64,000 nucleotides of DNA from a bacterium (GTDB lineage Bacteria; Electryoneota; RPQS01). A program made the position numbers and the translations under genes. This document shows positions 16,915 to 25,388 of this stretch, in pieces. Every line of letters starts with the position of its first letter. Within the stretch, counting starts at the first letter, position 1. The notes beneath the pieces are model-generated. The model ran no database searches, had not been told where the DNA came from, and saw only the letters and a list, made by a program, of their open reading frames with translations. The stretch lies in the NCBI GenBank assembly GCA_036504735.1, contig DASXUQ010000001.1, positions 21,916 to 85,915 on the forward strand. Reading direction: 5' to 3'.

Positions 16915-18257
16915 ACGACCATCAACCGTTTGTTTCGCGCCAGGGTTAATAGCGCCACGATGAGACAGATAATCGCGCCCGCCGCTACGGTGTAGGACGC
17001 GCCGAATTCGGTCGCCGCCGATCCCACCAGCATACTTCCGATGGGCATCATGCCCAGAAAGCTGGTGGTATAGAAGCCCAGCACCCGCCCCCGCAGGTGG
17101 TCCGGCGTCAGCGTTTGCAACAGCGTATTGGTGGAGGCCAGCATGCTGATGCTCGACAGGCCGACCAGCGGCAGAATCAGCAGCGAGAGCACAAAGTTGC
17201 GGGAAAACGAAAAGAGCAGAATACTGATACACAGACCGATCGCGCCGAAGATGACGACCCGGCCCCGGCGCGCGTTGTGCGGCAGCGACGCCTGATACAC
17301 GCCGCCGATCAGCGCGCCGATCCCGATGGCGCCCATCAGCGCACCCAGGCCGCGCACTCCCGATTCCAGAATCTGGTCGGCGAACATCGGCATCAGCACC
17401 ACATACGACATGATAAAGACCGAGAACACCGCGACATTCAGGATCAGCGAGCGGGCAATCCGCGCATGAATCACATACTGAAAGGCCTCCCGCCACTCCG
17501 AAGCCACGGACGCATGGTTTGTGCTGAACACCGGCGGCGGCAGATCGCGCATCGAAAGCAACGCGAAGATCATCGCCAGAAAGGAAATCGCATTGATCAA
17601 AAAACAGCCGCCCGCTCCCACCCAGGGAATAATCAGTCCCGCAATGGCAGGTCCGATCAGCCGCGTGGCATTGAAGGTGGTGGAGTTCAGCGCAATGGCA
17701 TTGCCCACATACTGCTTGCCGACGATCTCGCTGACAAAGGAGAGCCGTGCCGGAGTATCCGCCGCCGTGAAAATTCCCGTGACTCCGGCGATAATCACGA
17801 CCTGAAGCACCTGCACATGGTGGCTCATTGTAAAGATCGCCAGCGCCAGTGCGCACAGCGCCAGTCCCGACTGCGTGACGATCAGCAGCGTACGCTTGAC
17901 CGTGCGGTCCACAATCACACCGCCGATGGAGCCTAAAATCAGCGACGGAAGCTGCGGCATCGCGCCGACGATTCCCAGCCAGAAGGCTGACCGCGTCAGA
18001 TCCCACACCAGCCAGCTCTGGGCAAGGGTCTGCATCCAGGAGCCAACCAGTGAAAGGGTGAAACCTGTCCAGTAGATGCGGTAATTGCGCACCGCGAAGG
18101 CGCCGAAAATGGGGTGCAAAGCAGACGACTGCGAGTTAGAGGTAGACTTCGGACACGGAGAAAAGATCGCGGCTGAGGAATCCCCAGCCGCTTCTAAAAT
18201 AGCAACAAAAAAGTTGGCCAGCAAGACAAAAAAGCAAAATGACGTCCGCCTCACCAC
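16911..18257 (-). CDS. MFS transporter (EntS/MFS_3-like exporter)
   Basis: Up to 448 aa with about 12 transmembrane helices. FGAFAVRNYRIYWTGFTLSLVGSWMQTLA at the start and GVIVDRTVKRTLLIV (loop 2-3 motif) are typical of the enterobactin-exporter-like MFS_3 group. The upstream 45 residues (from GTG 18257) are not conserved-looking; a TTG at 18119 just before LHPIFGAF may be the true start, but no clear ribosome-binding site supports either. Translationally coupled to the DarT-like gene. Confidence 0.85.
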   Translation of the reverse strand: MVRRTSFCFFVLLANFFVAILEAAGDSSAAIFSPCPKSTSNSQSSALHPIFGAFAVRNYRIYWTGFTLSLVGSWMQTLAQSWLVWDLTRSAFWLGIVGAMPQLPSLILGSIGGVIVDRTVKRTLLIVTQSGLALCALALAIFTMSHHVQVLQVVIIAGVTGIFTAADTPARLSFVSEIVGKQYVGNAIALNSTTFNATRLIGPAIAGLIIPWVGAGGCFLINAISFLAMIFALLSMRDLPPPVFSTNHASVASEWREAFQYVIHARIARSLILNVAVFSVFIMSYVVLMPMFADQILESGVRGLGALMGAIGIGALIGGVYQASLPHNARRGRVVIFGAIGLCISILLFSFSRNFVLSLLILPLVGLSSISMLASTNTLLQTLTPDHLRGRVLGFYTTSFLGMMPIGSMLVGSAATEFGASYTVAAGAIICLIVALLTLARNKRLMVV

Positions 18258-18284
18258 GTCCGACGCGCGCTTGGAACAGGGTCA

Positions 18285-19946
18285 CTATCCCTGCGCTCGG
18301 ATCATCCGCTGGAGTTCCTCAAAGAACCGCCTGTTCTTTCTGTATGCCCGCGCATAATCGGCTTCGCGCGGTGCGCCCTTTTTGCGGCAGAAATCGAACA
18401 GCGTCATCTTTTCCGAAGTCGTCCAGTGATTTACCCGGGGCATAGCCAACACAAACAGGCCCATTTGTGCAAACCGCGATTTCTCCGGCGCTGTCCAGCC
18501 TTGGTATGAGAATCCGAACTGCTGCTTCATCCGGTTCAAAATCCGGTTTTCCAGATTCTGCCGCTCCCCATCGAACTCTCCGGCAATCACCCGTGATGCC
18601 AGCAACCCGGCTTCGGCCAGCGGGAATTCCCGATACTTTTCGGCGGACTCACCTTTGAGAGACAGAACGGCATCCGCCGCACAGAGCTTTTTCAAAATCC
18701 GTTTTGGTGTCCGGTAGCCCTTGTGTTTGGCAATCTGCGCCCGTTCGGCATCGGCCAGCTTGCGGATCTCCCCATCGACCGAACGAAATCCAAGCTTATC
18801 GTAGAACCAGAAACTCCCCGAGGCCAGGCCTTCCTCATTTTCGTAACCAAGTTGGTAACGGCGGGTGACCAGCCACGGCGCATGGCAGAGACTGTTCAGG
18901 ATCCGCGCATATTGAGAATAGAGCCACGCCGCTTCGCCGCCGCGGAAGGTGTCGAACACGTTAATGGCGATCTCCGAGCGGTCATGCAGCATCCCGCCGG
19001 CTCCGTACCCAATGGGCACATGGTTCTTCAGCACCACCAGCCCCCAGCCGACTTCCAGGGGCAACCGGAACCGGGGCTCCATAAACCACAGGATCACCCG
19101 GATCCCGCGCTCCAAAGGAATATCATAGACCTCCGCCGGATTGCCGTGGATCGCCGGATACAGTTCGCGCAGGCGCGGCAACAGAGTACCGTAAGCCAAG
19201 TCCAGCAAGGCTCTTCCCCGCGCCGCCGGGACGGGTTCGGGTACAGATAGCGGCCGTTTGATCTCCGTCAGCAGATCGAACTTGGTACGGGCCGCTACCG
19301 GGTCCCATAGGAACAACTTCGGCGGTTTGCCATCTTCCAGGAGCGTGCGGGACGGACCCTCCCCTGTCAGGGTCATGAGCAGCGACAGGTCCATCGCATT
19401 GTAAATTTGCTGGCCTGCAGGACCGGGAAATGTGCGGGAAATGGCATCGACTACCCAATCCAGAGATGTCCCGTGGGACGGCCCGCGAGCGGCCTTTATG
19501 AACCCTTGAGCAGTGGTGTCCGCATCATCCACGGCATCCCCTTCGGCTGGCTCGATCCAGAGCGGCAAATACTCCGCCAGCGGGTCCGATGCGCGGTCAG
19601 CATAGGCTTCCCAGTCGATCTCCACCCCATCTCCCAGCCGCGCCATCAGCCAGCGGGCCATCTCCAGATCGTAGGGATAGTAGATCTCGGTTCCGACAAT
19701 GCCCGTTTGTGCCAATTCCGCGCGCGGCGTCTTCTTCAGTGTTGCCACGCGCTGCCCGAAGCGGCCAAGTTCCCCTTCGCAGAACTGGCGGATAGCCACG
19801 GACCGGGGATAGGCTTTGTAGAACTGCAGCAGTTCGTGCAGCGTCAGCAGCCCATCGGAGCCCGTGGCCGTTGCCGCCAGCTTTTGCAGCAGCGCCAGTG
19901 TCCGTTCCGGATCGGGATGGGAACGCAATTCCTTGACAGGGTTCAT
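18285..19946 (-). CDS. Large unknown protein with a cryptic GNAT-like C-terminal signature
   Basis: 553 aa, no signal peptide or membrane segment. I do not recognise the family. A central-to-C-terminal region contains LVVLKNHVPIGYGAGGM, then DRSEIAINVFDTFRGGEAAWLYSQYARIL and FWFYDKLGFRSVDGEI. This strand-helix order and the phrase FYxKLGF strongly recall the acetyl-CoA-binding and C-terminal parts of GNAT acetyltransferases. The N-terminal 150 residues are helical and acidic. It is transcribed toward the MFS/DarT pair with 27 bases between; the three may form a unit. Function unknown. Confidence 0.75.
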   Translation of the reverse strand: MNPVKELRSHPDPERTLALLQKLAATATGSDGLLTLHELLQFYKAYPRSVAIRQFCEGELGRFGQRVATLKKTPRAELAQTGIVGTEIYYPYDLEMARWLMARLGDGVEIDWEAYADRASDPLAEYLPLWIEPAEGDAVDDADTTAQGFIKAARGPSHGTSLDWVVDAISRTFPGPAGQQIYNAMDLSLLMTLTGEGPSRTLLEDGKPPKLFLWDPVAARTKFDLLTEIKRPLSVPEPVPAARGRALLDLAYGTLLPRLRELYPAIHGNPAEVYDIPLERGIRVILWFMEPRFRLPLEVGWGLVVLKNHVPIGYGAGGMLHDRSEIAINVFDTFRGGEAAWLYSQYARILNSLCHAPWLVTRRYQLGYENEEGLASGSFWFYDKLGFRSVDGEIRKLADAERAQIAKHKGYRTPKRILKKLCAADAVLSLKGESAEKYREFPLAEAGLLASRVIAGEFDGERQNLENRILNRMKQQFGFSYQGWTAPEKSRFAQMGLFVLAMPRVNHWTTSEKMTLFDFCRKKGAPREADYARAYRKNRRFFEELQRMIRAQG

Positions 19947-20014
19947 GGGTCAAAATCCAAAAAGCTAAAGTGAAGACCCTTGGAGGCAGCAACGAAGCCC
20001 CGGGTTTGTGGTGG

Positions 20015-20035
20015 GGGCCGGTCTAAAACCGGCCC
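20015..20035. repeat. GGGCCGGTCTAA-type hairpin repeat, copy 1
   Basis: GGGCCGGT / ACCGGCCC with CTAAA loop. Members of the same pattern (GGGCnGnTC-TAA-GAnCnGCCC) occur at 60021, 61932 and 63903. Confidence 0.6.
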
Positions 20036-20076
20036 GCGCCCCTTCAGCCGGCCATCGTTCGCAAGGTCCAGATAAC

Positions 20077-20109
20077 AAAAGCCGGCCACGCGATAAGCCA
20101 CGGGCCGGC
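20077..20109 (-). terminator. Terminator after the histone-like gene
   Basis: On the minus strand GCCGGCC (20109-20103) pairs with GGCCGGC (20087-20081) and is followed by TTTTGTTAT, a good intrinsic terminator 35-65 bases after the stop. Confidence 0.7.
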
Positions 20110-20143
20110 AAATGGTTCGCCGAGAAAACAAGGCAATAGAAAG

Positions 20144-20515
20144 TTACATTGCCGCGGGCATGGCCTTCTTGGCGGCCTTCTTCGGGGCAGCCCTCTTCAC
20201 GGTTGCCTTCTTCGGGGCGGCCTTCTTTGCCGTCGCCTTCTTCGGAGCGGCCTTCTTCGCGGTGGCCTTCTTCACGACCTTCTTCGCGACCTTCTTCGGG
20301 GCGGCCTTCTTCACGGTAGCCTTCTTCACGATCTTCTTGGCAACCTTCTTCGGGGCGGCCTTCTTCACGGTAGCCTTCTTCACGATCTTCTTGGCGACCT
20401 TCTTCGGGGCAGCCTTCTTCACGGTAGCCTTCTTCACGGCCTTCTTCGGGGCGGCTTTCTTGGCAGTCGCCTTCTTCGGGGCGGCTTTCTTCACGGTTGC
20501 CTTTTTCGTAGGCAT
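20144..20515 (-). CDS. Histone H1-like Lys/Ala-rich repeat protein
   Basis: 123 aa, almost only Lys, Ala, Pro, Val and Thr. Built from tandem KKATVKKAAPKK-type units, including three near-identical KKAAPKKVAKK(I/V)VKKAT blocks. This is the composition of bacterial H1-like proteins (Hc1/Hc2, AlgP tails), which bind DNA non-specifically and compact the nucleoid. The frame extends to 20539, but the ATG at 20515 (MPTKKATVKK) is preceded by AAGGAG at good spacing. The DNA is repetitive, so copy number of the units may vary between strains or be mis-assembled. A 760-base gene-free region separates it from polA upstream. Confidence 0.88.
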   Translation of the reverse strand: MPTKKATVKKAAPKKATAKKAAPKKAVKKATVKKAAPKKVAKKIVKKATVKKAAPKKVAKKIVKKATVKKAAPKKVAKKVVKKATAKKAAPKKATAKKAAPKKATVKRAAPKKAAKKAMPAAM

Positions 20516-20539
20516 AATCATTCTCCTTGAACTGAACAT

Positions 20540-21279
20540 TGAGGGCAGGGACTCGTTCGGGAACGAACAGATGTTTCTGTTTGGCCGGGAACCACGCTCT
20601 ACCCTCGCCTGCGCGGGTTCCCCTCTGGCCGTAATCGCCAGGTCCGTGCGGCGGACCGGGCGGTATTGCGGGCTGCATCACCCGAAGGCAACGCGGCCGA
20701 CATCTCTATCATCAAGCCTTCGATGGAAGGCCGATACGATCGTTCTCGAACGTTGGCTCGCGCGTCGAACGCTGCGTGCCGTTTTCAGTTTAGCCTATAG
20801 AGCAAGTTTCGGGCCGAATACGGCGGAAGTGGCTCTATTGCGCTCAAAAAAGCACTCGGACTCTGCCGAGCGGATCGTGAATCGCACCCGGCGATCCCTT
20901 GATCAGCGCCCATTTGGCGGTCTCAGGTGAGCATCTCGAGAGGCATGATCACGCCCCGGTCGGGCGAATCATGGTCGCGCGGCTCTTGCCACACGCCATC
21001 TCGACAGGCGTCGAATACGCGACGCTCACACCGGTTCTTCTGCCGCGAATCAGACACATCGTGTGTCCGTCATCGCGTGTCCATCACCGCATCTCACTCT
21101 GAAAATTCTCTCTATGAGACAGCGCGTGTGCGCGCGCTGTTCCATGGGGTGAGTGCCGTCAAGGGACTCGCATCGCTCACAGAACATGTCCGCGCTTCAT
21201 GCATCACACGCGTGCGGCGAACAAACGCCCGAAATATATAACACAATTTATAAAAATGCAAGTGCTTTGCGGTAAAAAG
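20540..21279. other. Gene-free region between polA and the histone-like gene
   Basis: About 740 bases with only weak, shadow-like frames on either strand and an unusual abundance of TCG/CGCG words. Both flanking genes run leftward, so this is the histone gene leader plus the polA 3' region. I see no tRNA, known RNA, or convincing promoter. The last 40 bases before polA are AT-rich (AAATATATAACACAATTTATAAAAATGC). Confidence 0.4.
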
Positions 21280-24027
21280 TCAAGCGTGAGCACCAAGCCA
21301 GCTTGAACCCGAGCCGATCTCAACCATCACAGGTACACGCAGCGGGAGCGCAGTCTGCATTTCGTGCCGCACCATCTCCGCGAGCCGCTCGATTTCGTCG
21401 TCGGGTGCTTCGAAAACGAGTTCATCGTGGACCTGCAAGAGCATTTTTGCGGCAAATTTTTCCGCGTTCAAGCGGCGATGAATGGCGATCATCGCCAACT
21501 TGATCATGTCCGCCGCGCTGCCCTGCACCGGTGTGTTGATCGCCGTGCGCTCGGCAAACTGCCGCACCTGACGGTCGGGCGCTTCGATGTCGGGAATCTT
21601 TCTCTGCCGCCCGAGGATCGTCTCCACGTAACCGCGCTTGCGGCACTCCTCAATCGTGCGGCGCATGAACTCCGTCACGCCGGGATAAAGGGCAAAGTAG
21701 TTCTCGCGGAAGACGCGGGCCTCATGGCGCGGAAGGCCCAACTCCTGAGCCAGCCCGAAGTCGGTCTGACCGTAAATAATCCCGAAGTTGACCGTCTTGG
21801 CCGCCCGCCGCATGTTGACGTCCACCATCCCCACCGGCACCTGAAAGATCAGCGCCGCCGTCTCGGTGTGAATATCGCCTCCGCGCTCGAAGGCCTCCAG
21901 CATCCGCTCGTCGCCGGACAGATGGGCCATGATCCGCAGCTCGATCTGGCTGTAATCTGCCGAGACCATCTTCCAGCCCTTGGTCCCCGCCACGAAGCTC
22001 TCGCGGATTCCCCGCGCCACCTCGGTGCGGATCGGAATATTCTGCAAATTGGGATTGACCGACGACAGGCGGCCCGTGGCGGCCACCGTCTGGCTGAAGG
22101 TCGTGTGCACCCGCCCGGTATCCGGATGGACCAGCCCCGGCAGCGTATCCACGTACGTGTTCTTGAGCTTGGACAGCATGCGGTAATCCATCAACCGTTT
22201 GGGCAGTTCATGCATCGGCGCGAGCACCGTCAGGGTGTCGATATCCGTGGACGGCCCGCTCTTCAGCATCCGCTGCACCGGCAGTTTCAGCTTCTCAAAG
22301 AGAATCATCGCCAGCTTCTTGGGGGAGTTCAGATTGAAAACCTCGCCCGCCAGCCGGAAGCAATCTTCTTCTATACGTGAGAGATCTCGCTCGAGTTCCT
22401 TGCTCATGGTGTGCAGCAGGTCCACGTCGAGCTTGACGCCGGTGAATTCCATGTCGCACAGCACGGGCATCAGCGGCAGTTCGATGTCGCAGAGGATCCG
22501 GCCCTGATTTTCCAGCAACGGTTCGAGCACATGGGATAGCCGCAGGGCATAATCGGCATCCTCACACGCGTACTCACTGACCCGTTCCACGTCCACCTCG
22601 CGCATCGTGATCTGGTCCTTGCCGCGCCGGCCCAGCAGTTCCTGCGTCGCGATCTTGGGCAGCTTGAGGTAGTCTCTGGCCAGACTGTCGAGGCTGAGCG
22701 TGCGGTCGCCGGGGTTCAGCAGATAGGCCGCGAGGATCGTGTCAAAGGCGACTCCCTCAACCTCAATTCCGTAGGTTTTATACACCAGAACATCGTACTT
22801 GAGGTTCTGTCCGGTCTTGGGAACATTTGAATTTTCGAGGACTTCCGCCACAATCGAAAGATAGGTTGCAACTCCGGCGGGGACCTCGTGGCCGAAGCGC
22901 AGGAAGCGGCGGCCCGGTTTGGCGGGACCGTCCAGATGGTCCATCGAGATGTACACCGCCTCCCCTTCCACCGTCGAGAAGCTCGCGCCCACCAGTTCGG
23001 CGCGCATCGGATCGGTGCCCGTCGTCTCCACGTCAAAGGACAGCAGCGGCTTCTCTTTTTGCCATTGCGCCGCCAGTTCTTCAAGCTCCGCGGTGGTCGA
23101 GACCGTGCGGAACTTGCGGACGGATCTGCCCGTGTCAGCGTGCTTTGCGGACGTTCCGCCGAACACAGTGCGGAGCCTTTCGACCAACTTGAAGAGTTCC
23201 AGATCAATCAGCAGCCGCTCCAGTTCGGGGTTCCAGATCATCCCCAGGGTCAGTTCTTCGGGTTTGAACTCTACCGGAGCTTTGCGGTCGATGGTCACCA
23301 GTTCGCGCGCCAAAAGCACCTTCTCGCGGTCCCGGATCAGGGCCTCGCGCATTTTGGAGGGCTTCATGGAAGGCGCGGCATCGAGGACCTTATCCAGCGA
23401 GCCGTACTCGGTGATGAGTTTGACGGCGGTTTTGGGGCCGATGCCTTCGGCTCCGGGCACATTATCGCTGGTGTCCCCGGTCAGCGCCAGCACATCGACC
23501 ACCTTCTCCGGCGGCACTCCGAAGTGTTGCTGCACCTCCTCAGGCCCCATCAGCACCACACCGTCCGGTTTGGCGTTCCACATCCGCACCTTCTCGGTCA
23601 CCAGTTGCTGATAGTCCTTGTCCCCGGTGACCATCACCACCTCAAACCCTTCCTGCTCGGCATCGGTAGCCATGGTCCCGATCACATCATCGGCCTCCCA
23701 GCCGGGCCTTGAGATGATGCGGATTCCGGTGGACTCCAGCACCTGATAGAGCCGTCCGAGCTGGCTGACCAGCTCGTCGGGCATCTTCTGCCGCGTGGCC
23801 TTGTAGGTGGGCAGGGTCTTGTGGCGGAAGGTCGGCGCGGGCGTGTCGAAGACAATCGCCATATGGCTCGGCTTCTCGTTCTCGATCAGGTTGAACAGAG
23901 ACGTCAGAAACCCGTAAATCGCCGAGGTGATCTCCCCCCGGCTGGTCCGCAACGGATTGCGGATAAACGCAAAGTGCGCGCGATACATCTGCGCGGACCC
24001 GTCAATCAAAAATAAGCGATCGCTCAT
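21280..24027 (-). CDS. polA: DNA polymerase I PolA, three-domain type
   Basis: 915 aa. The N-terminal 5'-3' nuclease domain (LFLIDGSAQMYRAHFAF, GWEADDVIGT, VTGDKDYQQLV, GDTSDNVPG, GIGPKTAVKL) covers about 1-290. The 3'-5' exonuclease domain keeps its acidic residues (FDVETTG, NLKYDVLVY, YACEDADYAL), so proofreading is likely active. The polymerase domain has motif A (VSADYSQIELRIMAH), motif B (RRAAKTVNFGIIYG, Phe at the ddNTP-discrimination position) and motif C (LQVHDELVFE). Works in repair and Okazaki-fragment processing. Start ATG at 24027 at a repeat-rich upstream region. Confidence 0.97.
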   Translation of the reverse strand: MSDRLFLIDGSAQMYRAHFAFIRNPLRTSRGEITSAIYGFLTSLFNLIENEKPSHMAIVFDTPAPTFRHKTLPTYKATRQKMPDELVSQLGRLYQVLESTGIRIISRPGWEADDVIGTMATDAEQEGFEVVMVTGDKDYQQLVTEKVRMWNAKPDGVVLMGPEEVQQHFGVPPEKVVDVLALTGDTSDNVPGAEGIGPKTAVKLITEYGSLDKVLDAAPSMKPSKMREALIRDREKVLLARELVTIDRKAPVEFKPEELTLGMIWNPELERLLIDLELFKLVERLRTVFGGTSAKHADTGRSVRKFRTVSTTAELEELAAQWQKEKPLLSFDVETTGTDPMRAELVGASFSTVEGEAVYISMDHLDGPAKPGRRFLRFGHEVPAGVATYLSIVAEVLENSNVPKTGQNLKYDVLVYKTYGIEVEGVAFDTILAAYLLNPGDRTLSLDSLARDYLKLPKIATQELLGRRGKDQITMREVDVERVSEYACEDADYALRLSHVLEPLLENQGRILCDIELPLMPVLCDMEFTGVKLDVDLLHTMSKELERDLSRIEEDCFRLAGEVFNLNSPKKLAMILFEKLKLPVQRMLKSGPSTDIDTLTVLAPMHELPKRLMDYRMLSKLKNTYVDTLPGLVHPDTGRVHTTFSQTVAATGRLSSVNPNLQNIPIRTEVARGIRESFVAGTKGWKMVSADYSQIELRIMAHLSGDERMLEAFERGGDIHTETAALIFQVPVGMVDVNMRRAAKTVNFGIIYGQTDFGLAQELGLPRHEARVFRENYFALYPGVTEFMRRTIEECRKRGYVETILGRQRKIPDIEAPDRQVRQFAERTAINTPVQGSAADMIKLAMIAIHRRLNAEKFAAKMLLQVHDELVFEAPDDEIERLAEMVRHEMQTALPLRVPVMVEIGSGSSWLGAHA

Positions 24028-24038
24028 GACTACCTAAA

Positions 24039-24071
24039 AGGCTGAAACTCTGAAATTCTGAAACGCTGAAA
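24039..24071 (-). repeat. TTTCAG dispersed repeat, copy 3 (inverted)
   Basis: CTGAAACTCTGAAATTCTGAAACGCTGAAAA on the plus strand is the reverse complement of the TTTCAG family; it starts 12 bases upstream of the polA start codon, so it lies in the polA leader. It is followed by GAAGCC units. Confidence 0.7.
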
Positions 24072-24212
24072 AAAGAAGCCAAGAAGCCAAAATCAAAACA
24101 CGCCGCCTCAAAACCACACTACCCCGCACCCTCCGGGTGCGGTTGAAAGAAAGAAATTCTTCCCTTACTTCCGGCGGCCTCCCGGCCGCCTCTTCAACCC
24201 ACCCAACAACCT

Positions 24213-24240
24213 TTGTCATCCTGAACGCAGTGAAGGACCT
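24213..24240 (+). repeat. TCATCCTGAACGCAGTGAAG phrase
   Basis: This word (TCATCCTGAACGCAGTGAAG at 24216-24235) is a sequence I have seen repeatedly in intergenic DNA of many unrelated bacterial genomes. Its origin is unclear. It sits in the 370-base gap between polA and the next gene, together with a GGTGCCTC-TCCA-GAGGCACC hairpin at about 24329-24348. Confidence 0.45.
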
Positions 24241-24269
24241 CGGGTTCATCTTGCGATGTTGGCTACTTG

Positions 24270-24299
24270 TCCGTGAAACGCGATCTCGCCGCAGGCGGA
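24270..24299 (+). repeat. TCCG...CGGA palindromic miniature element, copy 1 (30 nt)
   Basis: A 30-base unit beginning TCCG and ending CGGA with core CGCGATCTCGCC. Same ends, length and core as units at 51352, 51545 and 61813. See the finding on this element. Confidence 0.6.
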
Positions 24300-24395
24300 C
24301 AGCCGCCCATTCACATCACGCCGTGGTGCCTCTCCAGAGGCACCCGGTCGTGCAGATATGTGCATGTGGGGGCTCTGGAGAGTCATCGCTGCGAT

Positions 24396-25214
24396 TCAGG
24401 CCCTGTCCGCACCTGGTTCGCGCTTTAGATACTCTGTCAGCATTGCCCTCATTTGACCGCAAATATCTCTCACAATTTCATCGCCTGACTCATGCAACTT
24501 ATCGAGATGGAATATGGCATCGCGCCGCAAACTTCGCAGTATCTCGATCTGGCCTGGAGCCTCGCTGATGCTGGTCAAAGCCTCAAGAGCCTTGTCAAGC
24601 AGGTGCGAATACTTGTGTTGTGATTCAGCGCGATCCTGTGCATCGGTGCAATAAGCCGTCAAGAAGCTCTGAACCAAAGCACCCGAAAGTCGGCTCATAA
24701 ATACCCGAGCAAATTGCTTCCTGTCTGATTCGATTTCCGCCGTTGCATGGTATACATTCGCCGAAGCCATCCATGCCGTGTAGAAGACGTTTGTCAGTTG
24801 TTCCTTGGACTGCCTCTCGAACTCCACGCTCTGTTGCCTCAATGTCTGGACATCGAACATGATTTGCTGTACGAAGGCCTTATTCTGCGTCGCAAGTTCC
24901 TGTGATCGCTCTTGAGCTAACTGCGTTATCTTACTTACTTCACCTTTGAATCTGGAGAAGGTTAGAAATCCACCAATCGCTACACCGATGACAACTATCG
25001 CCGAGAACAATCCTGTTTGCACAGCCAAACCACTCGCGAAGAAGTGTTCTTCGACCGCATGCTTGTCAAGTTGCCCCTGCAAACTGTCAGTTCTATGCGA
25101 CAACAATTCCACGCGCGCCGAGAGCACCTTTAATGTACTGTCGGCACTGTTCGGTTGTGCGAAGGCGCACACAGTCAGGACAAAGATCAAAAAGAAGTAT
25201 GGCAGGCGCAGCAT
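24396..25214 (-). CDS. Exported/membrane protein with coiled coil, unknown function
   Basis: 272 aa. Signal peptide MLRLPYFFLIFVLTVCAFAQ, a short coiled-coil-like stretch (VLSARVELLSHRTDSLQGQL), then one transmembrane segment (FSAIVVIGVAIGGFLTFSRF at about residues 70-90), followed by a long heptad-rich helical region that would face the cytoplasm. The frame is open to 25292, but the ATG at 25214 has CAGGAGAG just upstream and begins the signal sequence. GC is clearly lower than in neighbours, suggesting horizontal gain. No family recognised. Confidence 0.75.
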   Translation of the reverse strand: MLRLPYFFLIFVLTVCAFAQPNSADSTLKVLSARVELLSHRTDSLQGQLDKHAVEEHFFASGLAVQTGLFSAIVVIGVAIGGFLTFSRFKGEVSKITQLAQERSQELATQNKAFVQQIMFDVQTLRQQSVEFERQSKEQLTNVFYTAWMASANVYHATAEIESDRKQFARVFMSRLSGALVQSFLTAYCTDAQDRAESQHKYSHLLDKALEALTSISEAPGQIEILRSLRRDAIFHLDKLHESGDEIVRDICGQMRAMLTEYLKREPGADRA

Positions 25215-25351
25215 GAAGCTCTCCTGTAAGGTTGAGGTTGCATAAGAGTCGGCCAGAGGCCGACGCAAGTAAGTTGTCTGGGTCGGCTGCAAGCAGCCAA
25301 CACCGCCTTTTAATGGACGGCCACGAGCCCGCCCCCAGAAGACTTGACTTA

Positions 25352-25388
25352 CTTCAGCGTTTCAGCATTTCAGATTTTCAGCGTTTTC
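25352..25388 (+). repeat. TTTCAG dispersed repeat, copy 4
   Basis: CTTCAGCG-TTTCAGCA-TTTCAGAT-TTTCAGCG-TTTTC, ending exactly at the stop codon of the minus-strand gene at 25388. The region before it (25240-25330) also contains two short hairpins (GTCGGCC-AGA-GGCCGAC and GTCGGCTGC-AA-GCAGCCAAC). Confidence 0.7.

Noticed and set aside
16915..18006. Fusion of the DarT-like frame with an upstream 360-residue part
   Set aside because: That part is an out-of-frame shadow of the MFS transporter; low-complexity and Cys/Gly/Arg-rich.
16258..19946. DarTG toxin-antitoxin pair
   Set aside because: No macrodomain (DarG) protein is encoded on either side; only the DarT-like part is supported.
20144..20515. 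CRISPR array because of the regular repeat
   Set aside because: Units are short, directly joined, coding and without spacers.
20112..20930. Phe/Ala-rich plus-strand frame of 272 residues
   Set aside because: Reverse of the Lys/Ala repeat gene; no start signal and the tail is arbitrary.
20700..21241. Coding frames of 67-104 residues upstream of polA
   Set aside because: No ribosome-binding sites, unusual residue composition, and overlapping frames.
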